From Trichostrongylus colubriformis (Eukaryota > Nematoda > Chromadorea > Rhabditida > Trichostrongylidae): 64,000 bases of DNA. The translations under genes and the position numbers were made by a program. Below the pieces are notes generated by a model. It saw nothing but the letters and a program-made list of their open reading frames with translations, did no database searches and was not told the DNA's origin. Location: NCBI GenBank assembly GCA_963978905.1, contig OZ022257.1, positions 36,361,919 through 36,425,918 of the forward strand. The letters run 5' to 3'. The first letter of the stretch is position 1. Each line of letters starts with the position of its first letter. This document shows positions 9,510 through 22,535 of the stretch, piece by piece.

Positions 9510-12500
9510 CAAAAGAAAGCGCGAGGCCCAGGAAGAAGACCTGTGGGAAGACGAGCCATGGCCATTTATGCTGGCTTAAAATTGGTACGCTTGCAGTAAC
9601 TGACCTCTTCCTGCTGCTGCTAGGGAAAGTGACAGCAATACTTCAGCTAGTCTCCCAGAAACAACAGCGTTAATGTGATCATCCAATCAGTGATTTTCCT
9701 TTATATCACAGAGTCTAAAGATCAGGCACTAAAGATACCTGGCCCATTTTCAACAGATAGAATGCAGGAAAACAGTCTTGTCCTCGGAATAGTATGATTT
9801 CGCTCATTCGGAGAATTTTGCAGGACTTTGAACACCTCTCAGTTGACACAGCCACACACTATAAGAGCGCCTTAGATCCTCGGGCTTCTTACAAATACTA
9901 GCGAAACTTGTGAAGAAAACCTGGCAAACATCAAGTATATAACCTTGTTTTTACCATCCATAATTTCTTCAGGAAGCAAAAATTTGTAGTAATCCTACTC
10001 GCAGGGCTAGCCAGGAATCTGAAGGCTAAAACGGATTGACTTATGAGTTAGCACTCCTTCAACAGTGCCCTGTAGAAGCGTAACAACTTCGGAAAGTACT
10101 GTGATTGTGTGATTACTGAATAGTTCATCAACGGTAATCACGGTTACGACATAGAATCGCCACTTCGGAAGTATGTAGAAAAGCTGATGAAAAGAAGTTA
10201 CGGGCTCTGAACCGCTAGTGGGCTCATCTGTCGACGAAAGATCTCGCGCAGGACGTAGCAGACCAAAAGACAGCTGTTGTTGTCTAAAATAAGATTCCCT
10301 CCTCAAGAATTTTTCTTAATCCACATAACAGGATTATTAGGGAGCAGAGCTTTTCGTCGTCAGATTGTACGACACGTAGTCGCAAAGGGTGTATCTTCAC
10401 CTAGGCGTAAGTGTGAGTTTCTAGAGGGTGCAGTGCCAAAGAGGCGGCGCAAATTCAGAAAGCTGCTCTGGTCTACCCCATTGAACTGGGTGTGTACCCT
10501 TATGTCAGGGTTTCGCACCGCGGCATGTCGCAAGCGAAGCAGTGCGGACCACACCCACTATGAACGAACATTCTAGTTCAGAAGAAATAATCTGCCTACT
10601 GAAAAAACGCGTCACGCTGCCTCGCATCCTCTGAATGACTCCATGATGGCCCCATGGGAGGCACCCGCAGCTGGCTGGCTTGGCCCCGCGCCGTCTGTGT
10701 AGCCCCTATGGCAGTCAGTTATGTAGAAGGAGCGAGAAAAGGGTGAGGTGAGCCTTCAGATACCTTTTCTGGTTTTTGATAGTTCCAATCCGTTCTTCCT
10801 CTACTTCTGCATTGCTGATCACCTTGACATTGGCGTTTTTCGGTTCTATTCCACATTCTTCTATAATTACTCCTAGCGGTGTTTTCGAAGAATCTCATCC
10901 TGCCCTGTACCACAGACCGCTCTTCAGCTTTAGCGAAATGCATAAGCACGTAACCTCGGTCCATTAATTTAGAAGAGGAAAATAATTAAGGCTGAAGTAG
11001 AAAGGTGGAGGGTGGGCCACGATCCCTATTCCGGTGTTTGTTGAGTATATTATGCTGCCAGTGAGAGATTCAGACTCCTCCATGTAGTGGTTGAATGGCA
11101 TGTGTCCAGCAATCGAACTAAAAGTACTCTGAACAGCGGCGAAAAAACTGGCTTTTGGCCTCAAAAACACTGATTGCGAATCGTGCTGATGTCAGCTCGC
11201 ATCGATTGTGCTTGTGAGGGTGTGAGCCTTGAGGGTGCTGTGGTCGAGTTCGAAAGGGGAAGACCCATGTTCACAGCTTTCACGGGTTTCATTTAAGGAA
11301 CAGCATTGACTGCATGCAAGGCAGGAGAGTAAAGGGGGGGAGGAGGTGGTGGGCGGATCTGCGAGCGGCTCGAACTTCGGTCAATGACACTGCGCTGTCC
11401 CAAAACTCAGGCAAAAATAATGCAAAGGAAATCCGCTAAGGCTGCCGACCCTCCCATCCACCCGCTCGTTCATGAAAACTGCTCCGCCAGTAGCGCGGAT
11501 TCATAGCTGTTACATCTAACCTTCATGAAGTACAGCATTTCTTTCGCGGAATCTCATAAGCTATTTTCTACCACCCCTGATGATTATTAGCTTTCCGCTT
11601 GTGCCACGAACACGAATGCAATTGTAATGCATTGCTGCGTATTCCTCCTCTAGATCCCACGGATCACTTTCATGTGGTGTAAGGGGACGATGAGGGAGGA
11701 ATGCCAACATTAAAGTTTCTAAAGCCAACTCCCAGTATTTAGATAGTGAGAAGAGCTGTGTCGTTCCGGGCAGATTCGATTCACACGCATTTCACTAGTA
11801 ATGACGCTTCTTGCAGCTGCGGCAAATCCATCAGCATCGACTAGGGCTAGAGCAGTTGAACCCGATGTAGATGTAACATAACATTTTTGAAAGTTCCCTG
11901 AGCAGTCGTCATGCTTTCCAAGACGCCTCAATCTCTTTTTTTCACTCTTCCCTATTGGGTATTTCTGAAGCCCCGTTGAAATCTACTGGTGGCGTCAAAA
12001 GGCGCTCTGTATGGTAAAAGTAGGATTAGAATACCGTTCTATAACGATGCTAGAATAACCTTGATACAGAGGGTACATCATTTAAGTTGCCATTTCCACT
12101 TTCTCATTTTTTTTTCAAAAATGGCGCTCTATCGTGTTTCACAGCGGTGAGCGTGTTGAGCATTTTGTAGTAATAAACTGCTCCTGCGTGCTTTTCTGTG
12201 GTCATATAACAGTGTGGTCTCGAGAGCTGATAAGGAATTTGGAATCTCGTTTTACAATCACCTTAGCTTATTATTTAATTATTATTATTAGGAGATAAGA
12301 ACCATGTTCTCCTTATGTGCTATCTTTCCCGAGTAACTCATTTCTCGAACTCAAAGTTCGTCCCAATTTCTATTGGGTTACATGAAGTTCATTCGGCTGT
12401 TTATCGTTTTTTCCACGAGTTTCTCTTTGCTTTCCCACAAAATGAAAAGGGTCTTCGATACACCTTTATCTGCTCTGTGGAACGCTATAAATACTATGAA

Positions 12501-12530
12501 GCTGTTACAATTATACTCAGTTATGGGGAA
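9510..12530. other. No supported gene
   Basis: Nothing recognisable. A GC-rich stretch at 10370-10720 has overlapping open frames on both strands (10277-10576 plus, 10360-10554 minus) with basic composition but no domain. About 10740-10965 may be a distant minus-strand copy of dispersed family A; the match is too weak to call. Confidence 0.4.
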
Positions 12531-12537
12531 AAGTCTC

Positions 12538-12608
12538 GATCTCAGACGGGGCTAGAACCCGTGCTTCATGCTTTCCAAGCAATTGTTCTAACTTATTACG
12601 CGACTGTG
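12538..12608 (-). repeat. tRNA-like SINE unit
   Basis: Read on the minus strand this has a stem-like GCTTGGAAAGCATGAAGC followed by GGGTTCTAGCCCCGT, close to the pol III B-box consensus GGTTCNANNCC, with a TAAGTTAGAAC A-box-like stretch upstream. Similar units with GGAAAGC then a B box occur at 31590 (minus) and 48305 (plus). It is not a complete cloverleaf, so I call it a tRNA-derived repeat. Confidence 0.45.
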
Positions 12609-12649
12609 TCTTCTTTCACCTCAACTTCTTAATGGTACATATACTCACC

Positions 12650-15600
12650 ATAGCTCATCATAACTCACACGTATAGGGTGATCAGCAAGTTGGCCAATAC
12701 CGGCGTCAAACCGTGAAGCCAAAGCCATTTGTTCTTCCAAATCCCTTTACAGTCTAGTATTTCTGAAGCTTCAAAATGGGATGCTCAACAAAAACTGCAC
12801 TTTCTGTGTCTTTTTTTCTTAAAATCAGCACTCTTATTGTTGTTCTCTCACGGAACTCAAATGTAACCGAAGAGCCATTCGATCCGCTTAATCCAGATAC
12901 TGCTACATGGGAAGGCCAGAACATGCATGCCACACTTGCAACTCGATAATACGCTGAATTCGCCTCAGCCAATCCTATTCTCTTCTATCCAGTCCTTGTT
13001 TCTAGCGATGATTATTATTCACCCTGTGTTTCCTTCGTAAAAAAGCTCCTTACCGTGCCAGGGAGCGTACAGCGCCCCGCCTCGATATGAGCAGCATTCT
13101 GGGGAGACCGCCTGATAGACCCAGATAAAGGCTCATCAATATTTCATTTTAGTCCATCGATCCAGGTTTATCTGTTCTACACTGCTGCACAGGTTTGGCG
13201 CCATTTTCCACCGCACATATTGCACCTACATATTTCCCATGACACTGTGCACCCCCATGGTCTGGGACCATGAGCACGGATGAAGACTCTTATGCAATGA
13301 AAACGTATTCAATCATAGCCTAGCTCAATAGACTTCGAACGGGTGAAAGGACAAAAAAACAGCGCCGTAAGGAAAACGTGCAGCTGCGGAGGATTAGAAA
13401 TCGCAGACACCCTTACTCCTTGTATCGATTCAGTAACTTAGCAAATCTACATTCTGTGTCTGAAAATCTCGTTCCGAAAATGAAGACTGCAGATGCCCAT
13501 AAGTGGGAATTGATGGGATGAAGCACCCTTTCTCAACGACATATTTATTCCTTCAGGATTGATGTTATCGCCCTTCACCATCCCTCATCTTCTCCCTTTC
13601 TTGTGGGGGATGAGGGAATGCTCAAAAACTGCTCCAAATAGAGTGAGTGTTGACTGCAGATATATGATATCCCAGATTCGTTTCAGATGCGTCAAAAACC
13701 GATTTCAAGAAATTTATTTTGCTGAAGGATTTTTTATAATAAGTTGTGTTGGTTACCAATAAAAAATAAAAGTGAAGGGGCCCCTGATGTGAAGTCGTAT
13801 GAAACGACCAATAACACGAAGAATGGTTGGTTTAGACTGCGGACGTGTTCACCAGCAAATGAATTGATTCGAACCGAGCAGATCTGTGATGTGTAGCAGT
13901 CATGCACACAGTATACCCGTGTGTGAGCGGACTATGGCACGAAGACGGCAAGCAGCGCTCGTAAGGCTTCTAAAGTGACATCTGAATCACATTACTGCGC
14001 AGCGCTCCAGATGCTGTCGCTAGAACTACTAGCCTTTTTTTTCGGTGAATATATTTGCTCCCCCTGACAGCAATATTATCATATCAACTGCATCTAAAAA
14101 TCAGAGAAAGATGATGGCATAATGACGTTAAATGATGCACAATCACCACGCGACAAAAGGCTCCTGGCATTTGTTTCAAATGCTGAAGCCACGCTTCCTT
14201 CTTTCCTCACTCACTAATTCATCATTCCTTTTCATGGTTTTTTTTGCCTTACCGTGGGAAAGGTAGCGTCTAGTTGCTGCGGCTTAGCTCTGAGTGCCCA
14301 AAAAATGTCCTCTGCAGCTTGTTCATACCCAATCTTCATTTATGGTCGTTTTTATAAGATGAGGGAAATGCCGATCGCGATTGCTGTCGTTCATCTGCCG
14401 GTGATGATGACACGTTGGTCGCGAAAGGGTAAGCTCCATTTTCCTAGCCCTCATGATTCCCTTCAGTCACATCCTTGTCACTGTTCTACTTCTCGTGAAT
14501 TTAAACCATTATTTTGTTTGTTTCGTGATCCTTTCCCTAGTAAACCTTTTTCTCATACGAATTACCTGAACGGGGTAAGCGAGGACTTGGAATTCTAGTG
14601 CATGAACATTGTGCCCATCCATGAGCCATTGCTTAGGCATGACGAGTTTTGTAACTCTCCTATCACTTTCATAGAAAATCGAATGGGAATCAGAGTCTTT
14701 TGGGCGGAGCCAGCGTTGCCGAACGTTCCTTCCACGTCTACGGTTGTACACCATTTCTCACCTACCGCTTCTTGAAGCAGTTGCCAAAGTATTGGGAGTT
14801 CTGTTTAGAATTTTCTCGCATTCCTTCTCAATGTTGAACGGAAAATAAGCTCTCAGAAAAAGTTATGGAAGTGTAATGCATAAGTGAACCATCAAGCCAC
14901 ATGGGAAACTCGCAGGATTTATGGGTAAATAGCTGCTATTCAAACGGCCTTCCTTGAATCTGATTTAGAGTTGAAAAGCCTGAAACATTTTCATGTGGAG
15001 AATTTCAGCAAGAATTCAACTTTTTCTCATTTTTCTTTGCGCTCTCCTCGGCGGGATGCTCAGAACTTCTCCGAACGCTTTTCCCAATGAATTCCACTGC
15101 AGCGTATTGCTATGTCGGCAGCCACCTCTATGGTCTTCGAGGACCACCTTTCTTCTTGAATTCACTTCCCTGCATCTTCACCCTGAAAGATGAGCGCAGA
15201 CGAATGAAGGACAAGAGCTGAGTTTGAACTGATATGTTTCGCCTGTTGCGTGCACTCCTGCACTGTGATCCAATCGTGTTGCTTTTATTTCCTTTTTTTC
15301 ACTTCTTCGCCTTTTCAAATGGTGTCAATAAATGTCCAAGCTTTTGATCTTTCCCTACTTATTTGGAGTATCTGCTAAAATGAAAAGAAACCCGACCAGC
15401 TGTCGTAAGCAGCGGTGTCGCAGAGTATGAATGGAGCATAACTCAGCATACAATTGCGCTCGGGCTGCCAGGCTAAAATGGGGAAAAGGTAGAGATGAGT
15501 AAGTTACAAAGGGGCTAGGGAAGAGAAGAAGAAAATTTGTGGTTTTTGCGCACCAGATCCAAAGTGTGCTCGAGATGTCTGCATATATATTTGGGACGGG

Positions 15601-17015
15601 TTGGCAATTAAGGCTGTTCTTGAGCAAAGGAATTTTTAGTTTGGAAACGGAGAATCTCACTGGATTGTTGTGCAGAACGAGAACTATCACGAGCACATCC
15701 ACTGCGAATTTACGTAGCTATGATGTGAGGTGATAGGCTTCCTTTCTATTTGCCCTCACATATTTGTTATGTTTTTGCTCAATAATTACTTATTTACTGG
15801 GCGAAAAACTCGAAAAAAAGCAAAATAGTATCTCTATTGACTTTGTCTTAACCTGCTAGTTTTTCTGTCTTCTGCAATCTAAGCGATTAGGCTTTGCTTT
15901 CTGCTTTTACAACGAGAAGCTCTGATTTGCTTTGCTCAACCGTAATCTATACTGAAACTGTCTATCATTTGCCTTTCATAGTCAGATGTGTAATACTCCT
16001 ATTTTGCACAGTATTTATCAGTTGCCGAAATAATTTTGGCCATTTTTTTCTTCGCAAGGAGAAGCCATCTGTACTGAAAGATGGTACAAGCTCATCCAAA
16101 CAAATCATAAGATGTTCTGCAGCTTATCTCATCTTTTTATCACTTTGACTATATTTCGATAGAACTGCGCCATCTCCCATGGGAAAAATTACCAACCTAT
16201 TTTTTCATTTTTCACGTCTCCAATTTTTCAAAATCATGTAACAACTATGCCGTGCTGCTGCAATCTGAGCAGATGGTTTTCAGAAACACTGTGTACGCTG
16301 GTTGCGCTGGCAGAAGGGCGGATTCCTGTCCAAGCTGCAAGTGTGTCCATTGAAAGTTTTGGCGAGGCTTTGCTGAAAGCCTCGATTCGAGTGAACGGAT
16401 TGCGCCCATTCACTGTTGCTAGTCTTCCTCATGCAAGTTCCTTATTGGAAATTTGGTTCTTCAGAGCCCGTAGACATCACCAGTATCCTCTCCTCCCGGA
16501 AAGCTGAGAAATAAGATCTTCTTACCACTGCTAACTCTAAAAGGAAGCGGGGATCTCAGTGAAAGGGCGGGACCTGTCAGAGCAAGCGGCAGCTGTTTGA
16601 AAACAGGGCTTTAATAAAGCCCAGGGGTGCTCCTTTTCATAATATATTTCGCCACATATACTATTCCCAAACTGTAGCTTTTTTTATGAATCATTTAGGA
16701 GTTTACATTATTCATATTACTCATACCACTGCTTTGCGACCACGAACATTCCATTTTGGCGGCGGTTGGGTTTCGATACTTGTCCTGGGTCTACACACAA
16801 CTCCTTGCCTGTGTAATTATTACAACAGATGATTCCCAACAGATGACATTTGGATGATTCCCGATTCGTCTTGGAGCTTATATCCATCAGTGAGTGCAGT
16901 TGGCAGGTGTTCAAGAATCTTCGCAAAACAAAATCAAAAGATTGAAAGTTTGCATATGCCATCTATTCCAGACCGTAAACGTATGAGGACGCACAGGCTC
17001 ACTGGGACACCTAAA
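12650..17015. other. No supported gene; a few weak exon-like frames
   Basis: Weak candidates: 14993-15193 plus, opening with a signal-peptide-like MWRISARIQLFLIFLCALLG; 15355-15702 minus and 15539-15733 plus, which overlap and cannot both be coding; and 16717-16962 minus, cysteine-containing (ICCNNYTGKELCVDPG). None has a recognisable domain or a splice chain I can defend. A perfect 7 bp hairpin (GGGCTTT/AAAGCCC) lies at about 16604-16622. Confidence 0.35.
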
Positions 17016-17019
17016 CCTA

Positions 17020-17760
17020 CAGGGGGTGCCAAAAAAAGTAATTTTATTCCTCCACTTTCAACCCCACTTTAGTCGAACTACAGCGAATTCTGTTGAGGTA
17101 TTCACATCCCCAGATTCAAAAGCAGACCTCACTCCATCACTATACTCCATGGCAGCCTTCTGCACGAGCAGGAACGGGAGCGAGGAAAGAGTGAACAAGA
17201 TGTGCCACCTCAACTAGGCAAAATCCGAAATTTTGTCGCCCTTGTTCACAACCTTGCTGAGGTCCCATCACTCTGGGTACCTAAGGGGATTCATACTGGG
17301 TGGTGTTCTTTAACATTCCGTTTTTTCCGGGTTCCCAGCGCTCTTCGTTTTCAAGAGCCAAAACGTGCCCGTACCACTGAAACCTCTCCGGAGGCGGGTT
17401 TGAGGCGTGAAAATGATTCTTGGGATCATAGCAGCCTTGTCCAAGCAGCAGGGGCTCTGTGACTTCCACGAACCAAAGGACCAATCCTCAGGAAGCTTCC
17501 CACAAAAGACCTACCACGGAGCCTGGCTTCACCGTTTCAAGCGGACCTTGAAACTATAGGTACTCCGAAGCCCGACTGCGCCGAATGAAAACTCTATATT
17601 TTTATAAAGGTGAACGTAGGGAGCCCCAGCTTGTTCCTGCTTTTAGAGGAACATTTCGGGAATATTTTGCCCCAATACTTTTGGTTCTTTCGTTTCCCTA
17701 TGTTTTGTATAATTGGCAGATGTGAGTCTTGGGCAAAATTACTTTTTTTGGCACCCCCTG
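17020..17760. mobile_element. TA-flanked DNA transposon relic (Tc1/mariner-type ends)
   Basis: Terminal inverted repeats CAGGGGGTGCCAAAAAAAGT and its complement are flanked by TA at 17018-17019 and 17761-17762, giving a 741 bp element. TA duplication and CAGGGGG-type ends fit Tc1-like or related families. The inside has broken frames that align by eye, for example the codons for IRNFVA, with a second copy at 62610-62935 on the other strand. That suggests a decayed protein-coding core rather than random filler. No catalytic triad is recognisable. Confidence 0.7.
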
Positions 17761-18518
17761 TAGTAACTTGAATGGAGTGAGAATCGTGGATAATGATCAG
17801 TACATGTCTTGAAGTGATGTCGAAACTCACAGCCCTACAATTGCAGTTACAGTCTTTATTCCTGAATCTGTTCACTAAGTCAAGGGAAATAGACACCATG
17901 CCATAGTATTATTTCGCACTTAAAAAAATTCTTTTTGTTGTAGAGCTGATTTGTAACGCTTTTCATATCGCAGTTCATAAAACTAAGGTACCGCTCACAT
18001 CGGCTGTCCACTCACTCATGGCAGTCATTGCGGTAGGGCACTGGCAATCCGATTCACCTGTTTTCACGAACTTCAGTTGTGCAGCGAGGCGCTACAGGAG
18101 AGAAGGGCCCAATTGTGGTTGAGATAAAAGCAAAAAGTTGGATGTCTACAAATGCAACGCTTGCACTGCAGGTGGCTCTTGCATGAAATGGCTCCACTAC
18201 ACTTCTAATGTTCTGGAAAGTGATCAAAAGAGCTATCGATTCTTTGACGTTCTATTTTTAGGGCTGCTCATTTTCGCAGTATCCCGCAATGCGAAAGCCC
18301 CCTCCCCTTCATTGCATCAGGCAGCATTTATAGTAGTGTAATCAGTACGAGCAACATTAGACTGTGGTGTGAGGCACGTTCGTAATTGTGCAACTTGCGT
18401 TTTCGCGGCCCTGTGCAATTGGTTGAAATGTGATCGAGATGCTATCGACAAGGGAAAATGTAGAAATTGGTTTTTTGTGAGGACGCGGAATTACGGAACG
18501 GGCGAAAAACAATAGATA

Positions 18519-19756
18519 TCAGGTTGTCCCAAAAGTCTTATAGGATTTTTCCAAAAAAATTAATAACTCTTGTTCACTTCGAGGCAGGTCTAGGCGGTTT
18601 AGGAATATGTTAGAACGTTCTCTAATCTACCTAGTAAAATATATATTGACCCACCAGATCCCGTTAAGAGAACTACAGTGCCCGTAGTCCATACCCACAC
18701 AACACGCGGTGTCATCTGCTATGAGTGGGCTCGCGGCGGCAAAGCGACGGAAGCTTGCGACTCCATCAACGCTGCATTGGGCAAGGGATGTGTGAGCTAC
18801 GAGACCGTGCGCCGCTGGCTCATCAGCTTCAGCAACGGCGAGATTGACATGGAAGACAAGCCACGCACAGGACACGCATTCGACGACGGGACGCTGCGCT
18901 CCGCCGTTCGCCGCGATCGTGAAACACCATGCGCGAGCTGGCGGAGAGGAATGGACAAGCACCCATAACCGTAAATCGTCGCCTCCACGAGCCCGGTTAT
19001 CGAAAGGTGCTGTCGCGACAGTTCTCATGCCCTGACGGATGCTCACGAAAGTGCCCGTGTGAGCATCTGTCAATCGGCTGCTCCGCCCGCATCACAACGA
19101 CTTTCTCGCCTATCTGGCTACGGGCGATGAAAGCTAGGACATGTACGATACCAACGCATACCCGCGCCCTTTGGCTGCTACGTGACGCCTAGCCGCCAAC
19201 GCAGCCCATGTCCCACCTCCAACCGGAGAAGTTTCTACTCTGCTGCTTCTGGACGCGGAAGGAATGCTTTTCCAAGAGATGCTGGTACAAGGCGAGACAG
19301 TCCCTGCTTCCGTATACACCCACCAGCTCCAGCATATTGCCGTCGCTATTCGAGAAAAGCGAAGATGGTCCGAGGTCACCCTCGTTCATGATAACGCCCA
19401 CCCATACGTCGGGAAGTGTACCCAGGCCAAGCTACAGAAGCCCGGCTGAGATGTGCTGCCACACCCGCCATACTCTCCAGACATTGACCCTTCTAACCAT
19501 CAACTTACCCATCCTCTTGGGTCCTTCCTGGCCAGGAGAAAATTCGTTGATTATGACATGCTTGCAAAGGCGATCGCTGACATCTTCGACTCTCAGAACC
19601 CAGAGTTCTGTGAGGAGGGAATCAACGATTTTCCTATGAGGTGGCAAAGTGTTGTTGATAACAATGGTAAATACGATGTCTAATTGTTGTTTGTTGAAAG
19701 GAATAATAATAAAAAGTGATTCGAAAAAATCCTACAAGGCTTTTGGGACAACCTAA
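18519..19756 (+). mobile_element. Full-length mariner element, inactive
   Basis: The ends are TCAGGTTGTCCCAAAAGTCT and the complement of TTAGGTTGTCCCAAAAGCCT, flanked by TA at 18517-18518 and 19757-19758. The length of 1238 bp is close to that of intact mariners. The transposase reading runs on the plus strand and is broken (next entry). The terminal repeats still match well apart from the first bases, so decay is moderate. Hookworms are known to carry mariners of this general type. Confidence 0.92.
18678..19683 (+). pseudogene. Mariner transposase pseudogene
   Basis: The N-terminal part (18678-18968) has the mariner helix-turn-helix region (YEWARGGKATEACDSINAAL ... VSYETVRRWLISFSNGEIDM). 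It then shifts frame, continues as LAERNGQAPITVNRRLHEPG in the frame of 18929-19192, and resumes at 19264-19449 and 19453-19683. Of the DD34D catalytic triad, the first GDES is followed by a TAG stop near 19134, the second survives as HDNAHPY near 19390, and the third position reads PSN instead of PSD near 19493. Frameshifts, at least two stops and the D-to-N change make it non-functional. Confidence 0.9.
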
Positions 19757-20027
19757 TATTTATATTTAGGTTTCACCTGGTCAAGGGAATTGGAGAATTG
19801 AAGGAACCATAATTCCACAAAATCACATTTCACCGTAATGAAACCTTCCTCATGGTTATGTAGAATAGTATACAGATTCCATCATTAGAGAAGCTCCTTC
19901 ATGGATATTCAGAATAGAAGAACGCGGAAGACAGAATGGTATTCTTTTGCACCAATTTCATTACTTCCCCGATTAATATGGACTAATTCCTTGATTCTCC
20001 CGATCCATACTTATTATCCGCTTCCCT

Positions 20028-20267
20028 TCAATACCCATTACCCCAGAAACCGCGAGTAGGGTAGAAATAAACTTCCCTTACCCTGGTTTTCATTTGCGGG
20101 CTTCTTTGTAAAGAAAAGTTTGAAAAGCTACTACTCACCCCACCGATGTGTTCATTACTCTCTGCATGAGTGCTCCTACTTTCATTGTCGCGTTGCCGAA
20201 CAGCTGAACAAGGTTTTGTTGTCATGAGCGCGCTGAAGAATATCACCACCGTCGGTGCTATTTTCAT
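20028..20267 (-). CDS. Candidate small secreted peptide precursor
   Basis: From an ATG at 20267 the minus frame encodes a good signal peptide (MKIAPTVVIFFSALMTTKPC then SA) followed by a polar, charged segment (RQRDNESRSTHAESNEHIGG) and a C-terminus VYFYPTRGFWGNGY before the stop at 20028, 79 codons in all. A strong donor-like GTGAGTAG lies after codon 43, but the first matching acceptor would leave a 35 nt intron, which is too short. The frame could therefore be read through, or spliced to a distant exon. The start could also be upstream at 20303. I recognise no family; a neuropeptide or secreted effector is conceivable. Confidence 0.3.
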   Translation of the reverse strand: MKIAPTVVIFFSALMTTKPCSAVRQRDNESRSTHAESNEHIGGVSSSFSNFSLQRSPQMKTRVREVYFYPTRGFWGNGY

Positions 20268-20303
20268 AGTACAGTCGGATGCGGCTGTGTTCCGTTTCCT
20301 CAC

Positions 20304-22530
20304 GACAATGGACCCCTCGTGTTCGCAGAAGAATCAAAATGATTGTGATGAGATAAATATTTCACCCAGCACACACTCTTTCTACCTTCTCCTCTGTCTT
20401 GCATTCATTTAGTGCTCCTATAAACACTGACAACGTATTTTTGGCAATTGTGAAATATAATAGTAATGATTCCAGATCGTACAGCACTAGAGAAAGAGAG
20501 AGAGCGAACAGAATTAAGGTTGAAAACCCTCAAAAATAGGACCCCTCATGATCGAGGATTTCGCGCCTTCCGTATCACTGAAAGAGTAATGCAAACGGCA
20601 ATGTCAGAACCTGTCTGTCACCGTCACAAACATTGATCTCCCCACACCCCTACCCCCCCCCCCTCCCAGCTACACGTCCACAGGCGATAAATAGCTTCGG
20701 GCGAGAACTTCAGCTTGAGTTTTCAGATCAGCCCTTCACAAATTGAGTCACGGATCATGTCCTTAAAACTTGCGATTCCAGCGACAGAAAACATGTTCCC
20801 CCAGCTCCAAATACCCTTATTGTCCCTACCGCTACTGTTGAGTATATCTTAAAGAAAAAGTTATTTATTACTCCAAAAATCGTCTACTTCCATTACCAGT
20901 GGGTCATGTTCTGGGCCATGAATTGGAAAAATGGAACGTGAGAAAAGGAAGTCATCTGTTGTTCTTCAAAGAATCCACAGTAATATTGCTGTTGTTAAGA
21001 GTGTGCTACAAGCCATTATTTTATAAACAGTTAAGATGACTGTTATTGAAAGGTTTTCTGAACATTTTACAATTATCGTGATTACCAGAATTACTACATG
21101 GTATTCTGAATCGTTTTCTTGCTTGTGATTTTTTGTTTGAATGCCGTTTGCCCTGTAACTGTCGATCGCAGTGCTGTCAAGGACACCTTTTAGAAGCATC
21201 CTTATTAATAAATAACCCCACAAGTGTCACAGAGGACACCTCGTCGTGAAAATAAGCACTTCTGAGTTCCTCTTCACTATAGCGAGCAGCATGAAAAAAA
21301 CAGCCCCTTCATCCAGCGGAAATTCGATTGAACATCTGCAGCCCCCTCTCCTTGGCCGTTTTCGCCCTCCTTGATTGCGAGAGTAGTACTGAAGCCTTGA
21401 TGAAAACCATTTCTCACCTCTCTGCACTACTTTTTCTAAAATATGTCAGAACTTTTAGATCCCTTTGTTGGCAAAGTCCTAAAGGATGTGCCACTTGTCA
21501 ATATTTGACGCTATTTTTTATCCTTGCCTTTTTTGCTTGTCTATTGACTCTCTCAAGATCTCATGCTTAGAAGAAACACAAACATTTGACAATCTCTATG
21601 TAGCACCTTCCACGACCTCGTCATCTCATCATTGATGCGGTTTAGCTTCTTGAATTCAGTTTTTTATTAAATTTGTCCAATTTATTCATAGGGATAGAGT
21701 CGTCTCTAAGAAAAACGCTTCAGTGCGCAGTATTGGCGGCACAAAACTGTCTCAGCGCTACACTGCCATGTGCTTTGCCCTGTCGAGAACAGGAATCCAG
21801 GTCTCTCCTCTTAAGAGCCATCGGAAAAAGCGCGTGAGCCAACCAGCATCCCTCACGTGTTAATAGACGATGTCAACCAGAGAAAACACAAATTTAGATG
21901 ACTCGGCGCTTCCCTCCATGGGGAATGGGCGGAGGAAAGATAAAGACTGAGCAGATTTTAACGCCAAAGAGTGCTACAGAATGGGTGAGGGAGACGGCAC
22001 GTGGGTTTTAAATACTGAAATTCATCTAAAACGCTTGTGATCGCAAAATGACCATGAAGTTGTATGATGTGAAATGATCGCTCGATGGGAGCACAATTGC
22101 TGCAATCGGGCAGCTGTCGGGAAACTCGTACGTAGATTTTCTTTTTTATTTTTGGCGCTCTCTTATCGCTTTTTCTTTAGTAAAGTTCACTAGACATCCC
22201 TCTTTTTGTCTTCGAACGTGCAACTACGGCTGGGGACTAGTGGAATGTACTTTTGATCTGAGCATGATCCCGAAAGAGCTTTAGGAAAAGCTCATAATTT
22301 TGTGTTTGAAATAGTGTATTACAATCCATATTTGAGATATATGACAAATTGTAATTATTTAATTATTATTTATTCATGATTTTTGCTTAATCGCAACATC
22401 GTCAGAATGACAAAGCTTTTAGATCATGCACAGAAGAATCCCTTGACATAAAAAATTTTCCTGTGCTGGGGATTTGTTCTGAAAAGGGTGGCAAGTAAAG
22501 AAAGTGGATCGTTCTTCCTTTCTTCACTCT
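20304..22530. other. No supported gene
   Basis: Short frames on both strands (20966-21223 minus, 21227-21427 minus, 21328-21570 plus) have no domain. A poly-C run at about 20653-20661 and AT-rich tracts are present. Nothing repeated from elsewhere was recognised. Confidence 0.4.
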
Positions 22531-22535
22531 TGTAG

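Noticed and set aside
16604..16622. Histone mRNA-type stem-loop (GGGCTTT/AAAGCCC)
   Set aside because: Stem and loop lengths and bases differ from the histone consensus, and no histone frame is nearby.
16717..16962. Chemokine-like look of LCVDPGQ in a cysteine-containing minus frame
   Set aside because: Short chance resemblance; no signal peptide, wrong spacing, and not expected in a nematode-like genome.
20104..20138. 35 nt intron inside the secreted peptide frame
   Set aside because: Too short for splicing in nematodes, whose introns are rarely below about 40 nt.
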